Shown: one piece after another, positions 6,675 through 13,889 of the stretch | Layout of the letters: every line of letters begins with the position of its first letter | How positions within the stretch are numbered: the first letter of the stretch is position 1 | Assembly: GCA_007119345.1 (NCBI GenBank) | Contig: SKPV01000249.1 | Span: forward strand, 1 to 16,459 | Direction: 5' to 3' | DNA length: 16,459 bases | Source of the DNA: Halovivax sp. | Lineage (GTDB): Archaea; Halobacteriota; Halobacteria; Halobacteriales; Natrialbaceae | The notes under the pieces: model-generated | Databases searched by the model: none | The model's input: the letters and a program-made list of their open reading frames with translations, nothing else | What the model was told of the DNA's origin: nothing | Made by a program: the position numbers and the translations under genes

Positions 6675-7853
6675 ATGGCACGCCAGATTTTCGACGACGC
6701 CGAGTACGACCGACGGATCGAGCGGACGAGCGACCGGATGGCCGAGCGCGACCTGGACGCGATCGTCGTCACCGATCCCGCGAACATGAACTACCTGACC
6801 GGCTACGACGGCTGGTCGTTCTACGTCCACCAGGCGGTCGTCCTCGCCGCGGAGCGGGAGGAACCGGTGTGGGTGGGCCGCGAGATGGACGCCAACGGCG
6901 CCCGGGCGACGACGCGGCTCTCCGAGGAGAGCATCCGGGCCTACAGCGACGACCACGTGCACTCGCCGGTCGACCTCCACCCGATGGACTACCTCACGGG
7001 CGTCCTCGAGGAGCTCGACGTCGCCGACGGCCGGATCGGCCTCGAGATGGACGCCGCCTACTTCACGGCGAAGTCCTACACGCGGCTGCAGAAGAACCTC
7101 CCTGACGCCTCGTTCGAGGATACGACGCTGCTGGTCAACTGGGTGCGGATCGAGAAGTCCTCGCAGGAGCTCGAGTACATGCGCCAGGCGGCCCGCATCT
7201 CTGAGAACGCCATGCGGGCGGGCCTCGACGCCATCGAGGCGGGCGTCCCCGAGTACGAGGCCGCCCGGGCGATCTACGACGCGCTGATCGGCGGCGCCGA
7301 CGGCTACGGGGGCGACTACCCGGCGATCGTCCCGCTGATGCCCTCCGGCGATCACACCGGGACGCCACACCTCACCTGGACCGACCGCGAGTTCGAGGAG
7401 GGTGATCCCGTCATCATCGAGCTCTCGGGCTGTCGGCACCGCTATCACTCGCCGCTCGCCAGAACGACGTTCGTCGGCGACCCGCCCGCCGAGATCGAGC
7501 GCACCGCCGAGGTCGTCGTCGACGGGATCGAGGCCGCCCTCGACGCCGTCGAGCCGGGCGTCACGTGCGAGGCGGTCGAGCGGGCCTGGCGCGAGACGAT
7601 CGCGGCCCACGGCATCGAGAAGGAAGACCGGATCGGCTACTCGATGGGACTGGGCTACCCGCCGGACTGGGGCGAGCACACGGCCAGCCTCCGGCCGGGC
7701 GACGAGACGGTCCTCGAGGAGGACATGACGTTCCACACGATCCCCGGCATCTGGGGCGACGACTTCGGCGTCGAGATCAGCGAGACCTTCCGCGTGACGA
7801 GCGACGGCGCCGAACCGCTGGCGGAGTTCCCCCGGACGCTGTTTTCGACCTGA
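6675..7853 (+). CDS. doeA: Ectoine hydrolase, DoeA/EutD type (M24 creatinase-like fold)
   Basis: DoeA/EutD hydrolyses the ectoine ring to N-acetyl-2,4-diaminobutyrate, the first step of ectoine catabolism. The 392-residue product has a creatinase-type N-domain (about 10-160) and a pita-bread C-domain (about 165-390). Regions I associate with DoeA are NMNYLTGYDGWSFYVHQAV (37-55), GGDYPAIVPLMPSG (212-225), PHLTWTDR (231-238) and GYPPDWGE (327-334). The metal ligands of true M24 aminopeptidases are largely absent: E249 replaces the first Asp, S259-P260 stands at the second, a Tyr replaces the catalytic-site His, and HTIPG replaces the usual EPG. That argues against a real Xaa-Pro peptidase and for a metal-free creatinase/ectoine hydrolase. 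Many databases would call it Xaa-Pro peptidase. The ATG at 6675 follows the promoter and starts the N-domain. The downstream deacylase and dehydratase genes support the pathway. The assignment rests on remembered motifs, not an alignment. Confidence 0.8.
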   Translation: MARQIFDDAEYDRRIERTSDRMAERDLDAIVVTDPANMNYLTGYDGWSFYVHQAVVLAAEREEPVWVGREMDANGARATTRLSEESIRAYSDDHVHSPVDLHPMDYLTGVLEELDVADGRIGLEMDAAYFTAKSYTRLQKNLPDASFEDTTLLVNWVRIEKSSQELEYMRQAARISENAMRAGLDAIEAGVPEYEAARAIYDALIGGADGYGGDYPAIVPLMPSGDHTGTPHLTWTDREFEEGDPVIIELSGCRHRYHSPLARTTFVGDPPAEIERTAEVVVDGIEAALDAVEPGVTCEAVERAWRETIAAHGIEKEDRIGYSMGLGYPPDWGEHTASLRPGDETVLEEDMTFHTIPGIWGDDFGVEISETFRVTSDGAEPLAEFPRTLFST

Positions 7854-7865
7854 GTCGGTCTGCGC

Positions 7866-7892
7866 CACCGCCGCGGCGGGAGCACGGCGGTG
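7866..7892. terminator. Stem-loop between convergent genes
   Basis: A perfect 8-bp inverted repeat (CACCGCCG/CGGCGGTG) with an 11-base loop starts 13 bases after the ectoine hydrolase stop codon, in the spacer between two convergent genes. It could end transcription or protect the mRNA 3' end. No strong U-tract follows it on either strand. Confidence 0.45.
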
Positions 7893-7978
7893 ACGCGGCC
7901 CCGTCTTGCTGTCGGCGCGGCCCGAGTACGGCGTCGAGGCGACCCCGCCGGCGTCCCGGCCAACCCTCCGACGGACCG

Positions 7979-8947
7979 TTATCGGTCCGGCGCGGCGACG
8001 ACGTTCTCGAGTTCGCCGCCCTCGTCGAGCGCCCGCACGTTGTGGGCGACGATGTCGGCGAGCCGATCCCAGTGGCGCGGCGTGTACCCGCCCGTGTGAG
8101 GCGTAACGAGGCAGTTTTCGAGCGTCCACAGCGGGTGCCCCTCCGGCAGGGGCTCCGGGTCGGTGACGTCGAGGGCGGCGCCGCGGATCGCGTTCGACCG
8201 CAGCGCCGCGACGAGCGCGTCGGTGTCGACGATCGGGCCCCGGGCGGCGTTGACGAGCACGGCGTTCGGCGGGAGCGTCGCGAGCTCGGCTTCGCCGACG
8301 AGCCCGCGGGTCGTCTCCGTGAGCGGACAGGCGATGAACACGTACTCGCTGCGGGCGAAGGCGTCGTGGATCGCGTCGGCGTCGAAGCCGACGATCTCGT
8401 CGGTCGGCCCGCCCTTCTCCGGCGAGTAGCGCACGCCGATCGTGGAGACGTCGAACCCCTCGAGCCGTTCGGCGACCGCCCGCCCGATCGAGCCGAGGCC
8501 GACGATCGTCACCGTGGAGCCGGCGAACTCGTCGGACTGGAAGTGACGCCACTCGCCGTTGCGCTTGCGGCGCCACCCCTCGTGGAGCCCGCGGGCGAAG
8601 ATCAGCATGTTGGCGATCGACTGCTCGGCGATGCCCGGCGCGTGGATGCCGCCGGCGTTGGTCACGGCGACCCCGTGCTCGACGAGTTCGTCCGTCGGCA
8701 CGTGGTCGGTCCCCGCGAACGTGCAGGCGAACAGTTCGAGACGGTCGGTCGCGCCGACTCGCTCCGCGTCGAGGGTGATCCCGGTGACGACCCGCGCTCG
8801 GGCGATCAGGTCGCGCTCGGCCCGCGGCGTTCGCGCCAGTTCGACGCTGCGCTCGGGCAACCGCTCGCGAAGCACCTCGGCGTACGATTCCATCGAGAGG
8901 CCCTCCGTTCCCTCCCGGAGGACGACGACGTCTGCGTGTTCGGTCAT
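7979..8947 (-). CDS. D-2-hydroxyacid dehydrogenase, NAD(P)-dependent
   Basis: This enzyme reversibly reduces a 2-oxo acid to the D-2-hydroxy acid in the cytoplasm. The 322-residue product has the split catalytic domain and a Rossmann domain (about 100-285) with GLGSIG at 150-155. Catalytic residues are R236 in VNAARGPIVD, E265 in DPEPLPEGHPLW and H284 in TPHTGG. A basic GVRYSPEK segment after the second Rossmann strand (from about 171) suggests NADP(H). The sequence resembles haloarchaeal enzymes with broad 2-oxo acid use rather than SerA, since it lacks the ACT extension. It is divergent from the amidohydrolase-dehydratase operon, 122 bases apart, and convergent with the ectoine hydrolase gene. 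It may therefore reduce a 2-oxo acid made by that pathway; this is inferred. The ATG at 8947 has a possible TATA box GGGATAAGG at 8997-9005. Confidence 0.9.
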   Translation of the reverse strand: MTEHADVVVLREGTEGLSMESYAEVLRERLPERSVELARTPRAERDLIARARVVTGITLDAERVGATDRLELFACTFAGTDHVPTDELVEHGVAVTNAGGIHAPGIAEQSIANMLIFARGLHEGWRRKRNGEWRHFQSDEFAGSTVTIVGLGSIGRAVAERLEGFDVSTIGVRYSPEKGGPTDEIVGFDADAIHDAFARSEYVFIACPLTETTRGLVGEAELATLPPNAVLVNAARGPIVDTDALVAALRSNAIRGAALDVTDPEPLPEGHPLWTLENCLVTPHTGGYTPRHWDRLADIVAHNVRALDEGGELENVVAAPDR

Positions 8948-8996
8948 TGAGACTCCCGCGCCTGAGGACGCGTTGGCGGCGGTTGGATCGGCCGAA

Positions 8997-9046
8997 CCTT
9001 ATCCCTTTACGTATCTCGTGTCAACGAGAATTGTGTACGATTAAGG
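8997..9046. promoter_or_regulatory. Divergent promoter region with a palindromic operator candidate
   Basis: The minus-strand TATA-like GGGATAAGG (8997-9005) would serve the dehydrogenase gene. The plus-strand TATA-like CGATTAAG (9039-9046) lies about 28 bases before the amidohydrolase ATG at 9070 and fits a leaderless mRNA. Between them is a perfect inverted repeat TCTCGT-GTCA-ACGAGA (9014-9029). A regulator bound there could control both promoters. The binding protein is unknown. Confidence 0.5.
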
Positions 9047-9069
9047 GCGCGGGCGTGCTATCTTCAGCC

Positions 9070-10350
9070 ATGACTGCCGCCGATCTCGACCGACTCGTCT
9101 CGCTACGGCGCGAGTTTCACCGTCACCCGGAACCGGCGTGGCGGGAGTTCTCGACGACCGCTCGCCTCGTCGAGGAACTCCGAGCGCTCGACGTCGACGG
9201 GATCGCCGTCGGCGCCGAGGCCTACGACCCCGGCGATCGGATGGCCGTTCCGGACGCCGACTCGCTCGAGGAGTGGCTCGAACGGGCCCGTTCGCGAGGC
9301 GTCGACGACGACCTCCTCGCGGCGATGGCCGGCGGCCACACCGGCGTCGTCGCGTGGCTCGATCGCGGCGGGGGGCCGTCGATCGGCCTCCGGGTCGACA
9401 TCGACGGGCTGTTCATCGAGGAGTCGACCGACGCCGACCACCGCCCCGCAGCCGCGGACTTTCGGTCGGAGGTCGAGGGGACGATGCACGCCTGCGGCCA
9501 CGACGCCCACATGACCTGGGGGCTCGCGGCGCTGAAATCGATCGCCGAGAGCGACTTCGCGGGTCGACTCGTCGTCTTCTTCCAGCCGGCCGAGGAGACC
9601 GGCGGCGGCGGGCACCCGATGGCCGAGAGCGAGTTCGCCGCCGACCTGGAGTATCTGCTGGCCGTCCACGTCGGGCTGGACCACCCGACGGGGACCGTCG
9701 TCGCCGGGATCGAGAAGCCCCTGGCGATGGCCCACCTCGACGTCGAGATCGTGGGGACGTCCGCCCACGCCGGTAAGGCGCCGAACGAGGGCGCCAACGC
9801 CCTCCAGGCGATGGGCACGGCGCTCACGAACGTCTACGGCATTCCCCGCCACGCGCACGGGATGACCCGCGTCAACGTCGGCCGCGCGGAGGGCGGCACC
9901 GCGAGCAACGTGATCGCCGATCGCGCGCACCTGGAAGCCGAGGTTCGCGGCGAGACGACGGAGCTGATGGAGTGGATGAAACGGGAGTTCCGGCGCCGAG
10001 TCCGGAGCGCGGCCGAGATGCACGGCTGCGAGGCGACCGTCGACGTCGTCAGCGAGTCGCCCCGGGCCGACAGCGACCCCGAACTCGCGGGGATCGTCGG
10101 CGAGGTCGCCCGGGCGGTGGACGGGGTCGAGGAGGTGCTCCCCTCGGCGGAGTTCGGCGCGAGCGAAGACGCCACCTTCCTCATGCAGCGGGTACAGGAG
10201 GAAGGCGGGCTGGCGACGTACCTGATCGTCGGCACGGATCACCCGACGAGCCACCACACGCCGACGTTCGACGTCGACGAGCGCAGCCTCGCGATCGGGC
10301 GAGACGTGCTGGTCGAAACCGTACTCGAACTGGCGGAGCGGGGGGCATGA
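9070..10350 (+). CDS. M20D family amidohydrolase, AbgA-like
   Basis: This is probably a two-metal cytoplasmic hydrolase that removes an acyl or aminoacyl group from an amine. The 426-residue product has M20 landmarks: LRREFHRHPEPAW (12-24), RVDIDGL (108-114), the ligand cluster MHACGHDAHM (139-148), FQPAEE (171-176), H200 in AVH, and a late H395/H396. The insert YDPGDRMAVPD (52-62) and the AGGHTGVVAWLD segment resemble E. coli AbgA (p-aminobenzoyl-glutamate hydrolase) more than IAA-amino acid hydrolases. Next to an ectoine hydrolase the natural substrate would be N-acetyl-2,4-diaminobutyrate (or its hydroxy form), the job DoeB does elsewhere with an unrelated AstE/AspA-type fold. That role is inferred. 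The ATG at 9070 gives the standard N-terminus. Its stop overlaps the next start (ATGA), so the two genes form an operon and are probably translationally coupled. Confidence 0.85.
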   Translation: MTAADLDRLVSLRREFHRHPEPAWREFSTTARLVEELRALDVDGIAVGAEAYDPGDRMAVPDADSLEEWLERARSRGVDDDLLAAMAGGHTGVVAWLDRGGGPSIGLRVDIDGLFIEESTDADHRPAAADFRSEVEGTMHACGHDAHMTWGLAALKSIAESDFAGRLVVFFQPAEETGGGGHPMAESEFAADLEYLLAVHVGLDHPTGTVVAGIEKPLAMAHLDVEIVGTSAHAGKAPNEGANALQAMGTALTNVYGIPRHAHGMTRVNVGRAEGGTASNVIADRAHLEAEVRGETTELMEWMKREFRRRVRSAAEMHGCEATVDVVSESPRADSDPELAGIVGEVARAVDGVEEVLPSAEFGASEDATFLMQRVQEEGGLATYLIVGTDHPTSHHTPTFDVDERSLAIGRDVLVETVLELAERGA

Positions 10351-11651
10351 GCGGGGACGACGCCGAGACCGATCCCGACGGTGGAGCCGACTCGTCCCGC
10401 TCGAGCGCCGGCGCGGTCCCCGCCGCGGACGACGTCGTCGCTCCCGAGGACGTGCGCGCCGCCCGCGATCGGATCGACGACGTGGTCGAGCGGACGCCGC
10501 TGGATCGCTCTCGCACCTTCGCCCGGCTGAGCGGCGCCGAATCCGTGGGTCTGAAGCTCGAGACGTTCCAGCGGACGGGATCGTTCAAGATCCGCGGGGC
10601 CTACAACCGGATGACTCGGCTCTCGCCCGAAGAGCGCGAGCGCGGCGTGATCACGGCGAGCGCCGGCAACCACGCCCAGGGCGTCGCCCTCGCCGGCCAG
10701 CTGCTCGCCGTCGACGCGACGATCGTCGTTCCCGAACTCGCGCCCGCGGCGAAGATCGAGGCGACCCGCGGCTACGGCGCCGAGGTGCTCGTCGAGGGCG
10801 ACATCTACGAGCGCTCCTACGAGCGCGCCCTCGAACTCGCCGAAGAGACGGGCCGGACGGTCGTTCACCCCTTCGACGACGACGCGGTCGTCGCTGGCCA
10901 GGGGACGATCGGGCTCGAACTCGTCGAGCAGTATCCCGAACTGACGACCGTGATCGTCCCGATCGGGGGCGGCGGGCTGATCTCGGGGATCGCGACGGCG
11001 CTCGCGGACCGCGAGGACGTCCGCGTCGTCGGCGTCCAGCCCGAGGGTGCGCTCCACGCGAAACCCTCACTGGCAGCGGACCGCATTCACGAGCTCGCGG
11101 ACGTCGACACCGTCGCCGACGGCGTCGCCGACACGCGGCTGCTCGAGACGACGTTCGCCGTGATCCGCGAGCGCGTCGACGAGGTGGTCGGCGTCTCGGA
11201 CCGAGAGCTGGCGACGGCGGTGGCGCTGCTGGCCGAGCGCGAGAAGGTCGTCGCCGAGGGCGCGGGCGCCGCCCCCGTCGCCGCGCTCCTCTCGGACGAG
11301 CTCGACGTGACCGGCGAGCACGTCGCCGCCGTGATCTCCGGGGGTAACGTCGACCTGGCCGACCACGCCGAACTGGTCCGGACGGGTCTCGCCGAGCTCG
11401 GGCGCTACGTCGAGGTCCGGCTGGCGGTCGAGGTGTGGCCGGGGACCGTACGCGACCTCGTGGACGTGATCGAGGACCGCGGCGCCGCGTTCGCCCACCT
11501 CGAGCGCGCCCGCCGCAGGCCGGGCGATCACCCCAACCGGGTACCGGTGGACGCGGCGATAGCTGGGAGCGGTCGCGAGCACCTCGCGAGCGTGCTATCG
11601 GCGCTCGAGGCGCTCGATTCGGTCGACCTCGTGCACGCGCAGTGGGCGTGA
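10347..11651 (+). CDS. ilvA: Threonine ammonia-lyase family PLP enzyme with C-terminal ACT-like domain (IlvA/EutB-like)
   Basis: PLP-dependent enzymes of this family eliminate water from threonine, serine or related hydroxy amino acids and release ammonia and a 2-oxo acid. The 434-residue product has a polar acidic N-terminal extension (1-32). The fold-type II core (about 33-345) follows, with Schiff-base K81 in GSFKIRGAYN, SAGNHAQG (105-112), the phosphate-binding loop PIGGGGLISG (205-214) and SGGN (331-334). An ACT-like domain fills about 354-434. Household haloarchaeal IlvA is alike, so isoleucine biosynthesis remains possible. However, the ATGA overlap with the deacylase gene and the nearby ectoine hydrolase suggest a catabolic role. 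This would match EutB of bacterial hydroxyectoine clusters, acting on a hydroxylated diaminobutyrate. The ACT domain could sense an amino acid. The family is certain; the substrate is open. Confidence 0.88.
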   Translation: MSGDDAETDPDGGADSSRSSAGAVPAADDVVAPEDVRAARDRIDDVVERTPLDRSRTFARLSGAESVGLKLETFQRTGSFKIRGAYNRMTRLSPEERERGVITASAGNHAQGVALAGQLLAVDATIVVPELAPAAKIEATRGYGAEVLVEGDIYERSYERALELAEETGRTVVHPFDDDAVVAGQGTIGLELVEQYPELTTVIVPIGGGGLISGIATALADREDVRVVGVQPEGALHAKPSLAADRIHELADVDTVADGVADTRLLETTFAVIRERVDEVVGVSDRELATAVALLAEREKVVAEGAGAAPVAALLSDELDVTGEHVAAVISGGNVDLADHAELVRTGLAELGRYVEVRLAVEVWPGTVRDLVDVIEDRGAAFAHLERARRRPGDHPNRVPVDAAIAGSGREHLASVLSALEALDSVDLVHAQWA

Positions 11652-11674
11652 GCGGACCGTCCTGCTGCGCGCCG

Positions 11675-11692
11675 GCGAGAACGCGCTCTCGC
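11675..11692 (+). terminator. Stem-loop after the deacylase-dehydratase operon
   Basis: A perfect inverted repeat GCGAGA-ACGCGC-TCTCGC begins 24 bases after the dehydratase stop codon. A short T-containing stretch follows (CCGATTTCGC). It is a plausible 3' end for the two-gene transcript. Confidence 0.45.
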
Positions 11693-11905
11693 GTCCGATT
11701 TCGCGCGGCTACATCGACGAGCGCCGGAACCCTTCCGCCCCGTAACCCCCGCCGAATTGTCCGTCCCGTACGTGTGCGAACTGACCGCAGGGATCCCTGC
11801 CAGTTTCAGCTGATGCTCGTATCGTCTCGTTGAAGGTACGTCGTGACGGACTCGTCGGTCCTCCAGATAGCCGATCGAGACTCCCCACGACATGAAGGTG
11901 ATGCA

Positions 11906-11972
11906 TAGATCGTCTGTATCGGTCACGTCGTTTCTGATAGGAACCGGGTAGTTCGTTTGGCGTGTGCTGAAC
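11906..11972 (+). repeat. Dispersed direct repeat, copy A
   Basis: This copy aligns without gaps to copies B (13760-13835) and C (15157-15237), all in the same orientation. By my own count it matches B at about 50 of 70 aligned positions. Shared blocks are GTCACG near the start, TCTGA or CCTGA in the middle, and GCTGAAC at the end. The copy lies outside the DUF2182 stop codon, at the left limit of the lower-GC block. No transposase or clear terminal inverted repeat is attached. Confidence 0.75.
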
Positions 11973-12092
11973 ATGGGGCGCAGATCTCGCAGCCATTCGC
12001 CAGTGTTCTACTGCCGCTTCAGCCGTGAATCGCTAATCGCCGGAGGGACAGCGTCTCTCGGTTGCCTCTGGCGGTTCAGCGCTGAAGCGACG

Positions 12093-12884
12093 CTACATCA
12101 TCGAGACCACGACGAAGCCAACTCCAGCGACGCCAGCGACGACGCCGACCGCCTTGGCCAGCTGTGGCCCCCACGACACCGTCCGTTCGAGCGAGAGCAC
12201 CACCGCGATGATTGCCATCCAGAGGACGTTCATCGACCCCGCGACGACCATGAATGCGAACAACGCCCAACAGCACCCGACACAGAAGAGGCTGAAACGC
12301 ACCCCCATCCACGCGGCGCCGCGAATCCCGGGCCGATGATAGGTCATCAGAAAGCCGAACGGTGACCGACATTCGTCCAGACACTGGTACTTGTACGGGG
12401 AGAGTTGATAGCCCCCGAGGAGCAGTAACACGCCGCCGAAGAGGAGAGATCCACGCTCGCCGACCACCGAGATGAGTGGAATCACTGCGTTGACTGCGAG
12501 CGGGAGCAGACCGGTGAGCGTCCAGACGAGCGTATACACCCCGAGCAACGCGCTCAGCCTGGCGACTTTTGCGGGTCTAGCGGTTCCTCGAAGTGTCCCG
12601 TTGTACAGCCGGAACAGCGGCACCGACGACGGATACATCATGGCTATCATCATCGTCCCCCACATGATGAGATAGAGTCCGACGCCGACGGGACCGTGTC
12701 CGATCGCCATCGCCTCGGGAACGCCCGGGTCGGACATCTGCACGTCCATCGCTCCGCCCGGCATTGGAACCCACCGCCAGAGAAGTGCAACCCACGCACC
12801 GAGTGCGAGGGCGTACATGACGATGGCGATGAGCGGCAGCTGATGAACGGTCAGACTCGGTCGTTCGTGCCCTCGTGTAGTCAT
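12093..12884 (-). CDS. DUF2182 integral membrane protein
   Basis: This is a multi-pass membrane protein of unknown function. The 263-residue product has about six to seven hydrophobic segments (near 16-36, 67-85, 108-133, 145-160, 195-216, 218-233, 243-262). Family marks are the Met-rich MWGTMMIAMMYPS (74-86), the CLDEC-RSPFGFL block (168-179; C168, C172) and FCVGCCWALFAF (200-211; C201, C204, C205), followed by GSMNVLWMA. The conserved Cys and Met residues near the membrane suggest metal binding or thiol chemistry, but no activity is established. The ATG at 12884 avoids the extension to 12965, which would overlap the upstream gene. It lies 23 bases after the DUF1326 stop, so the two are surely one operon. 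DUF1326 and DUF2182 genes often occur side by side. Confidence 0.88.
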   Translation of the reverse strand: MTTRGHERPSLTVHQLPLIAIVMYALALGAWVALLWRWVPMPGGAMDVQMSDPGVPEAMAIGHGPVGVGLYLIMWGTMMIAMMYPSSVPLFRLYNGTLRGTARPAKVARLSALLGVYTLVWTLTGLLPLAVNAVIPLISVVGERGSLLFGGVLLLLGGYQLSPYKYQCLDECRSPFGFLMTYHRPGIRGAAWMGVRFSLFCVGCCWALFAFMVVAGSMNVLWMAIIAVVLSLERTVSWGPQLAKAVGVVAGVAGVGFVVVSMM

Positions 12885-12907
12885 TCCCGTGACCGATAGT
12901 GGTGAGG

Positions 12908-13513
12908 TCAGGAGTTCGCCATCTCGAACTCGCCGAACTGCGAGGTGTTTCCGGTGACGTCCCACGAGAACTCGTCGTCGAAGTCGACGGTCGCTTCGGT
13001 CGTCTTGCCGATGTTCGCTTTCTCGTCTGGCGGGATGAACGGGTGGGGGTACACCGATCCCTGTTCGTCACCGAAGCCAACGCTCCTGTCGGTCTCGATC
13101 GTGACGATATCGCCGGCACTGAACGAGAGGTGGCCGTCCTCCGTCGAGTAGGAGAAGGGCACCACCACACTATCCTCGACCGTGTCGATGAGCGGCCCAG
13201 CCGCTTCGAACAATCCGCCGGCCTGGCCGGAGAAGATCGTTTCGAGCGCCTCCGCTTGTGCCTCGTCGGCGGCTTCGTCGATCACGAGGACGACGTGCCA
13301 CCCGCCTTCGAAGAGGATGCCGTCCTCCCAGACGAGCATTCCGGCCCCCAGCCCGTCGAGGGACACGTCGCCGTACTCACCGTCCTCGATATTCCAGAAT
13401 CCTGCAAAGGTACATTTGTCGTCATCCGCCGGTTCCCACCAGAGACACTGACACGGGACCGAACAGTTGCACGCTTCGATGAAGTTTCCTTTGAGGTTCC
13501 AGTCTTGTGTCAT
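12908..13513 (-). CDS. DUF1326 domain protein
   Basis: A soluble acidic 201-residue protein of unknown function. Its N-terminus has the DUF1326 hallmark: a cysteine cluster EACNCSVPCQCLWW (C15, C17, C21, C23), with C34 close by. The motif looks suited to binding a metal or to thiol redox chemistry. The rest is beta-rich, with GGWHVVLVIDE, the helix DEAQAEALETIFSG and a G-rich FSAGD/ETDRS region, as in the family. There is no signal peptide or membrane segment, so it should act in the cytoplasm. A purine-rich GGAGGGGGAAGGTGG just upstream offers a real Shine-Dalgarno match (AGGTGG about 8 bases before the ATG at 13513), unlike the leaderless genes to the left. It is first in the operon with the DUF2182 membrane protein, its likely partner. 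Confidence 0.88.
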   Translation of the reverse strand: MTQDWNLKGNFIEACNCSVPCQCLWWEPADDDKCTFAGFWNIEDGEYGDVSLDGLGAGMLVWEDGILFEGGWHVVLVIDEAADEAQAEALETIFSGQAGGLFEAAGPLIDTVEDSVVVPFSYSTEDGHLSFSAGDIVTIETDRSVGFGDEQGSVYPHPFIPPDEKANIGKTTEATVDFDDEFSWDVTGNTSQFGEFEMANS

Positions 13514-13759
13514 CGGTATCCACCTTCCCCCTCCACGATTCCGTCCAGTAGTGAACTGATCTCGTCGAGGGTGGGCGTGAGACTTCCACGAGATTTCGCA
13601 AGTAGTTACCTGGTGACATTTTTGCAGTTGCCGGCATTCGTGCAGCCACCGAATGCGGATGTCCGAGCTTGCCGACGACGGCGATCACTCGGCCCCCGTA
13701 CAAACCGATCGACCCGTAACGGCAGCGCGTGATATACGAAATTCGTCCGCCGAACTCGT

Positions 13760-13835
13760 CCTCCGAGTCGGTCACGCCGATCCTGACGGGAATCGGGTTG
13801 TTTGTTCGGTGTCTGCTGAACTCACGACGCGAATG
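13760..13835 (+). repeat. Dispersed direct repeat, copy B
   Basis: This copy aligns gap-free with copy C over 76 bases, with about 56 identities by my count, and with copy A over 70 bases. It shares CGAGTCGGTCACG at the start, GTCTGCTGAAC, and a final GCGAATG that copy A lacks. It lies between the DUF1326 operon and kinase 1, so it separates two gene modules. Confidence 0.78.
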
Positions 13836-13856
13836 TGGCACGAGCAGACGTCCATT

Positions 13857-13879
13857 TTGAACGGAGTTCAATCGTTCAA
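13857..13879 (-). terminator. Stem-loop after kinase 1
   Basis: The 7-bp inverted repeat TTGAACG/CGTTCAA with a 9-base loop lies 11 bases past the stop codon of the minus-strand histidine kinase. A U-tract is missing, so function as a terminator is uncertain. Confidence 0.4.
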
Positions 13880-13889
13880 CACAGGTCAG

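Larger units (their letters stand above)
11652..12092. other. Gene-poor boundary spacer between the GC-rich and lower-GC blocks
   Basis: These 441 bases contain no gene I can support. They hold a terminator-like stem-loop (11675-11692), a marked fall in GC content from about 11750 on, repeat copy A (11906-11972), and a perfect 12-base palindrome TTCAGCGCTGAA (12075-12086) just past the stop of the DUF2182 gene. A CTTCAGC at 12017-12023 is complementary to GCTGAAG at 12081-12087. Small reading frames here have poor start contexts and no recognisable product. Confidence 0.6.
13514..13889. other. Spacer between kinase 1 and the DUF1326 operon
   Basis: These 376 bases hold no supported gene. They contain the leader and Shine-Dalgarno region of the DUF1326 gene (13518-13535), repeat copy B (13760-13835) and a stem-loop next to the kinase stop (13857-13879). 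No clear TATA box was found for the DUF1326 operon. Open frames across it lack recognisable products. Confidence 0.6.

Noticed and set aside
6657..8576. Long minus-strand open frame of 639 codons
   Set aside because: It is antisense to the ectoine hydrolase gene and out of frame with the dehydrogenase gene. The translation is Arg-rich with no motif.
11528..11974. Minus-strand open frame beginning inside repeat copy A
   Set aside because: It overlaps the dehydratase gene end and has no recognisable domain. Similarity to the frames in copies B and C is explained by the DNA repeat itself.
12885..12965. Longer start for the DUF2182 protein
   Set aside because: It would overlap the DUF1326 coding end and add a charged stretch not seen in the family.
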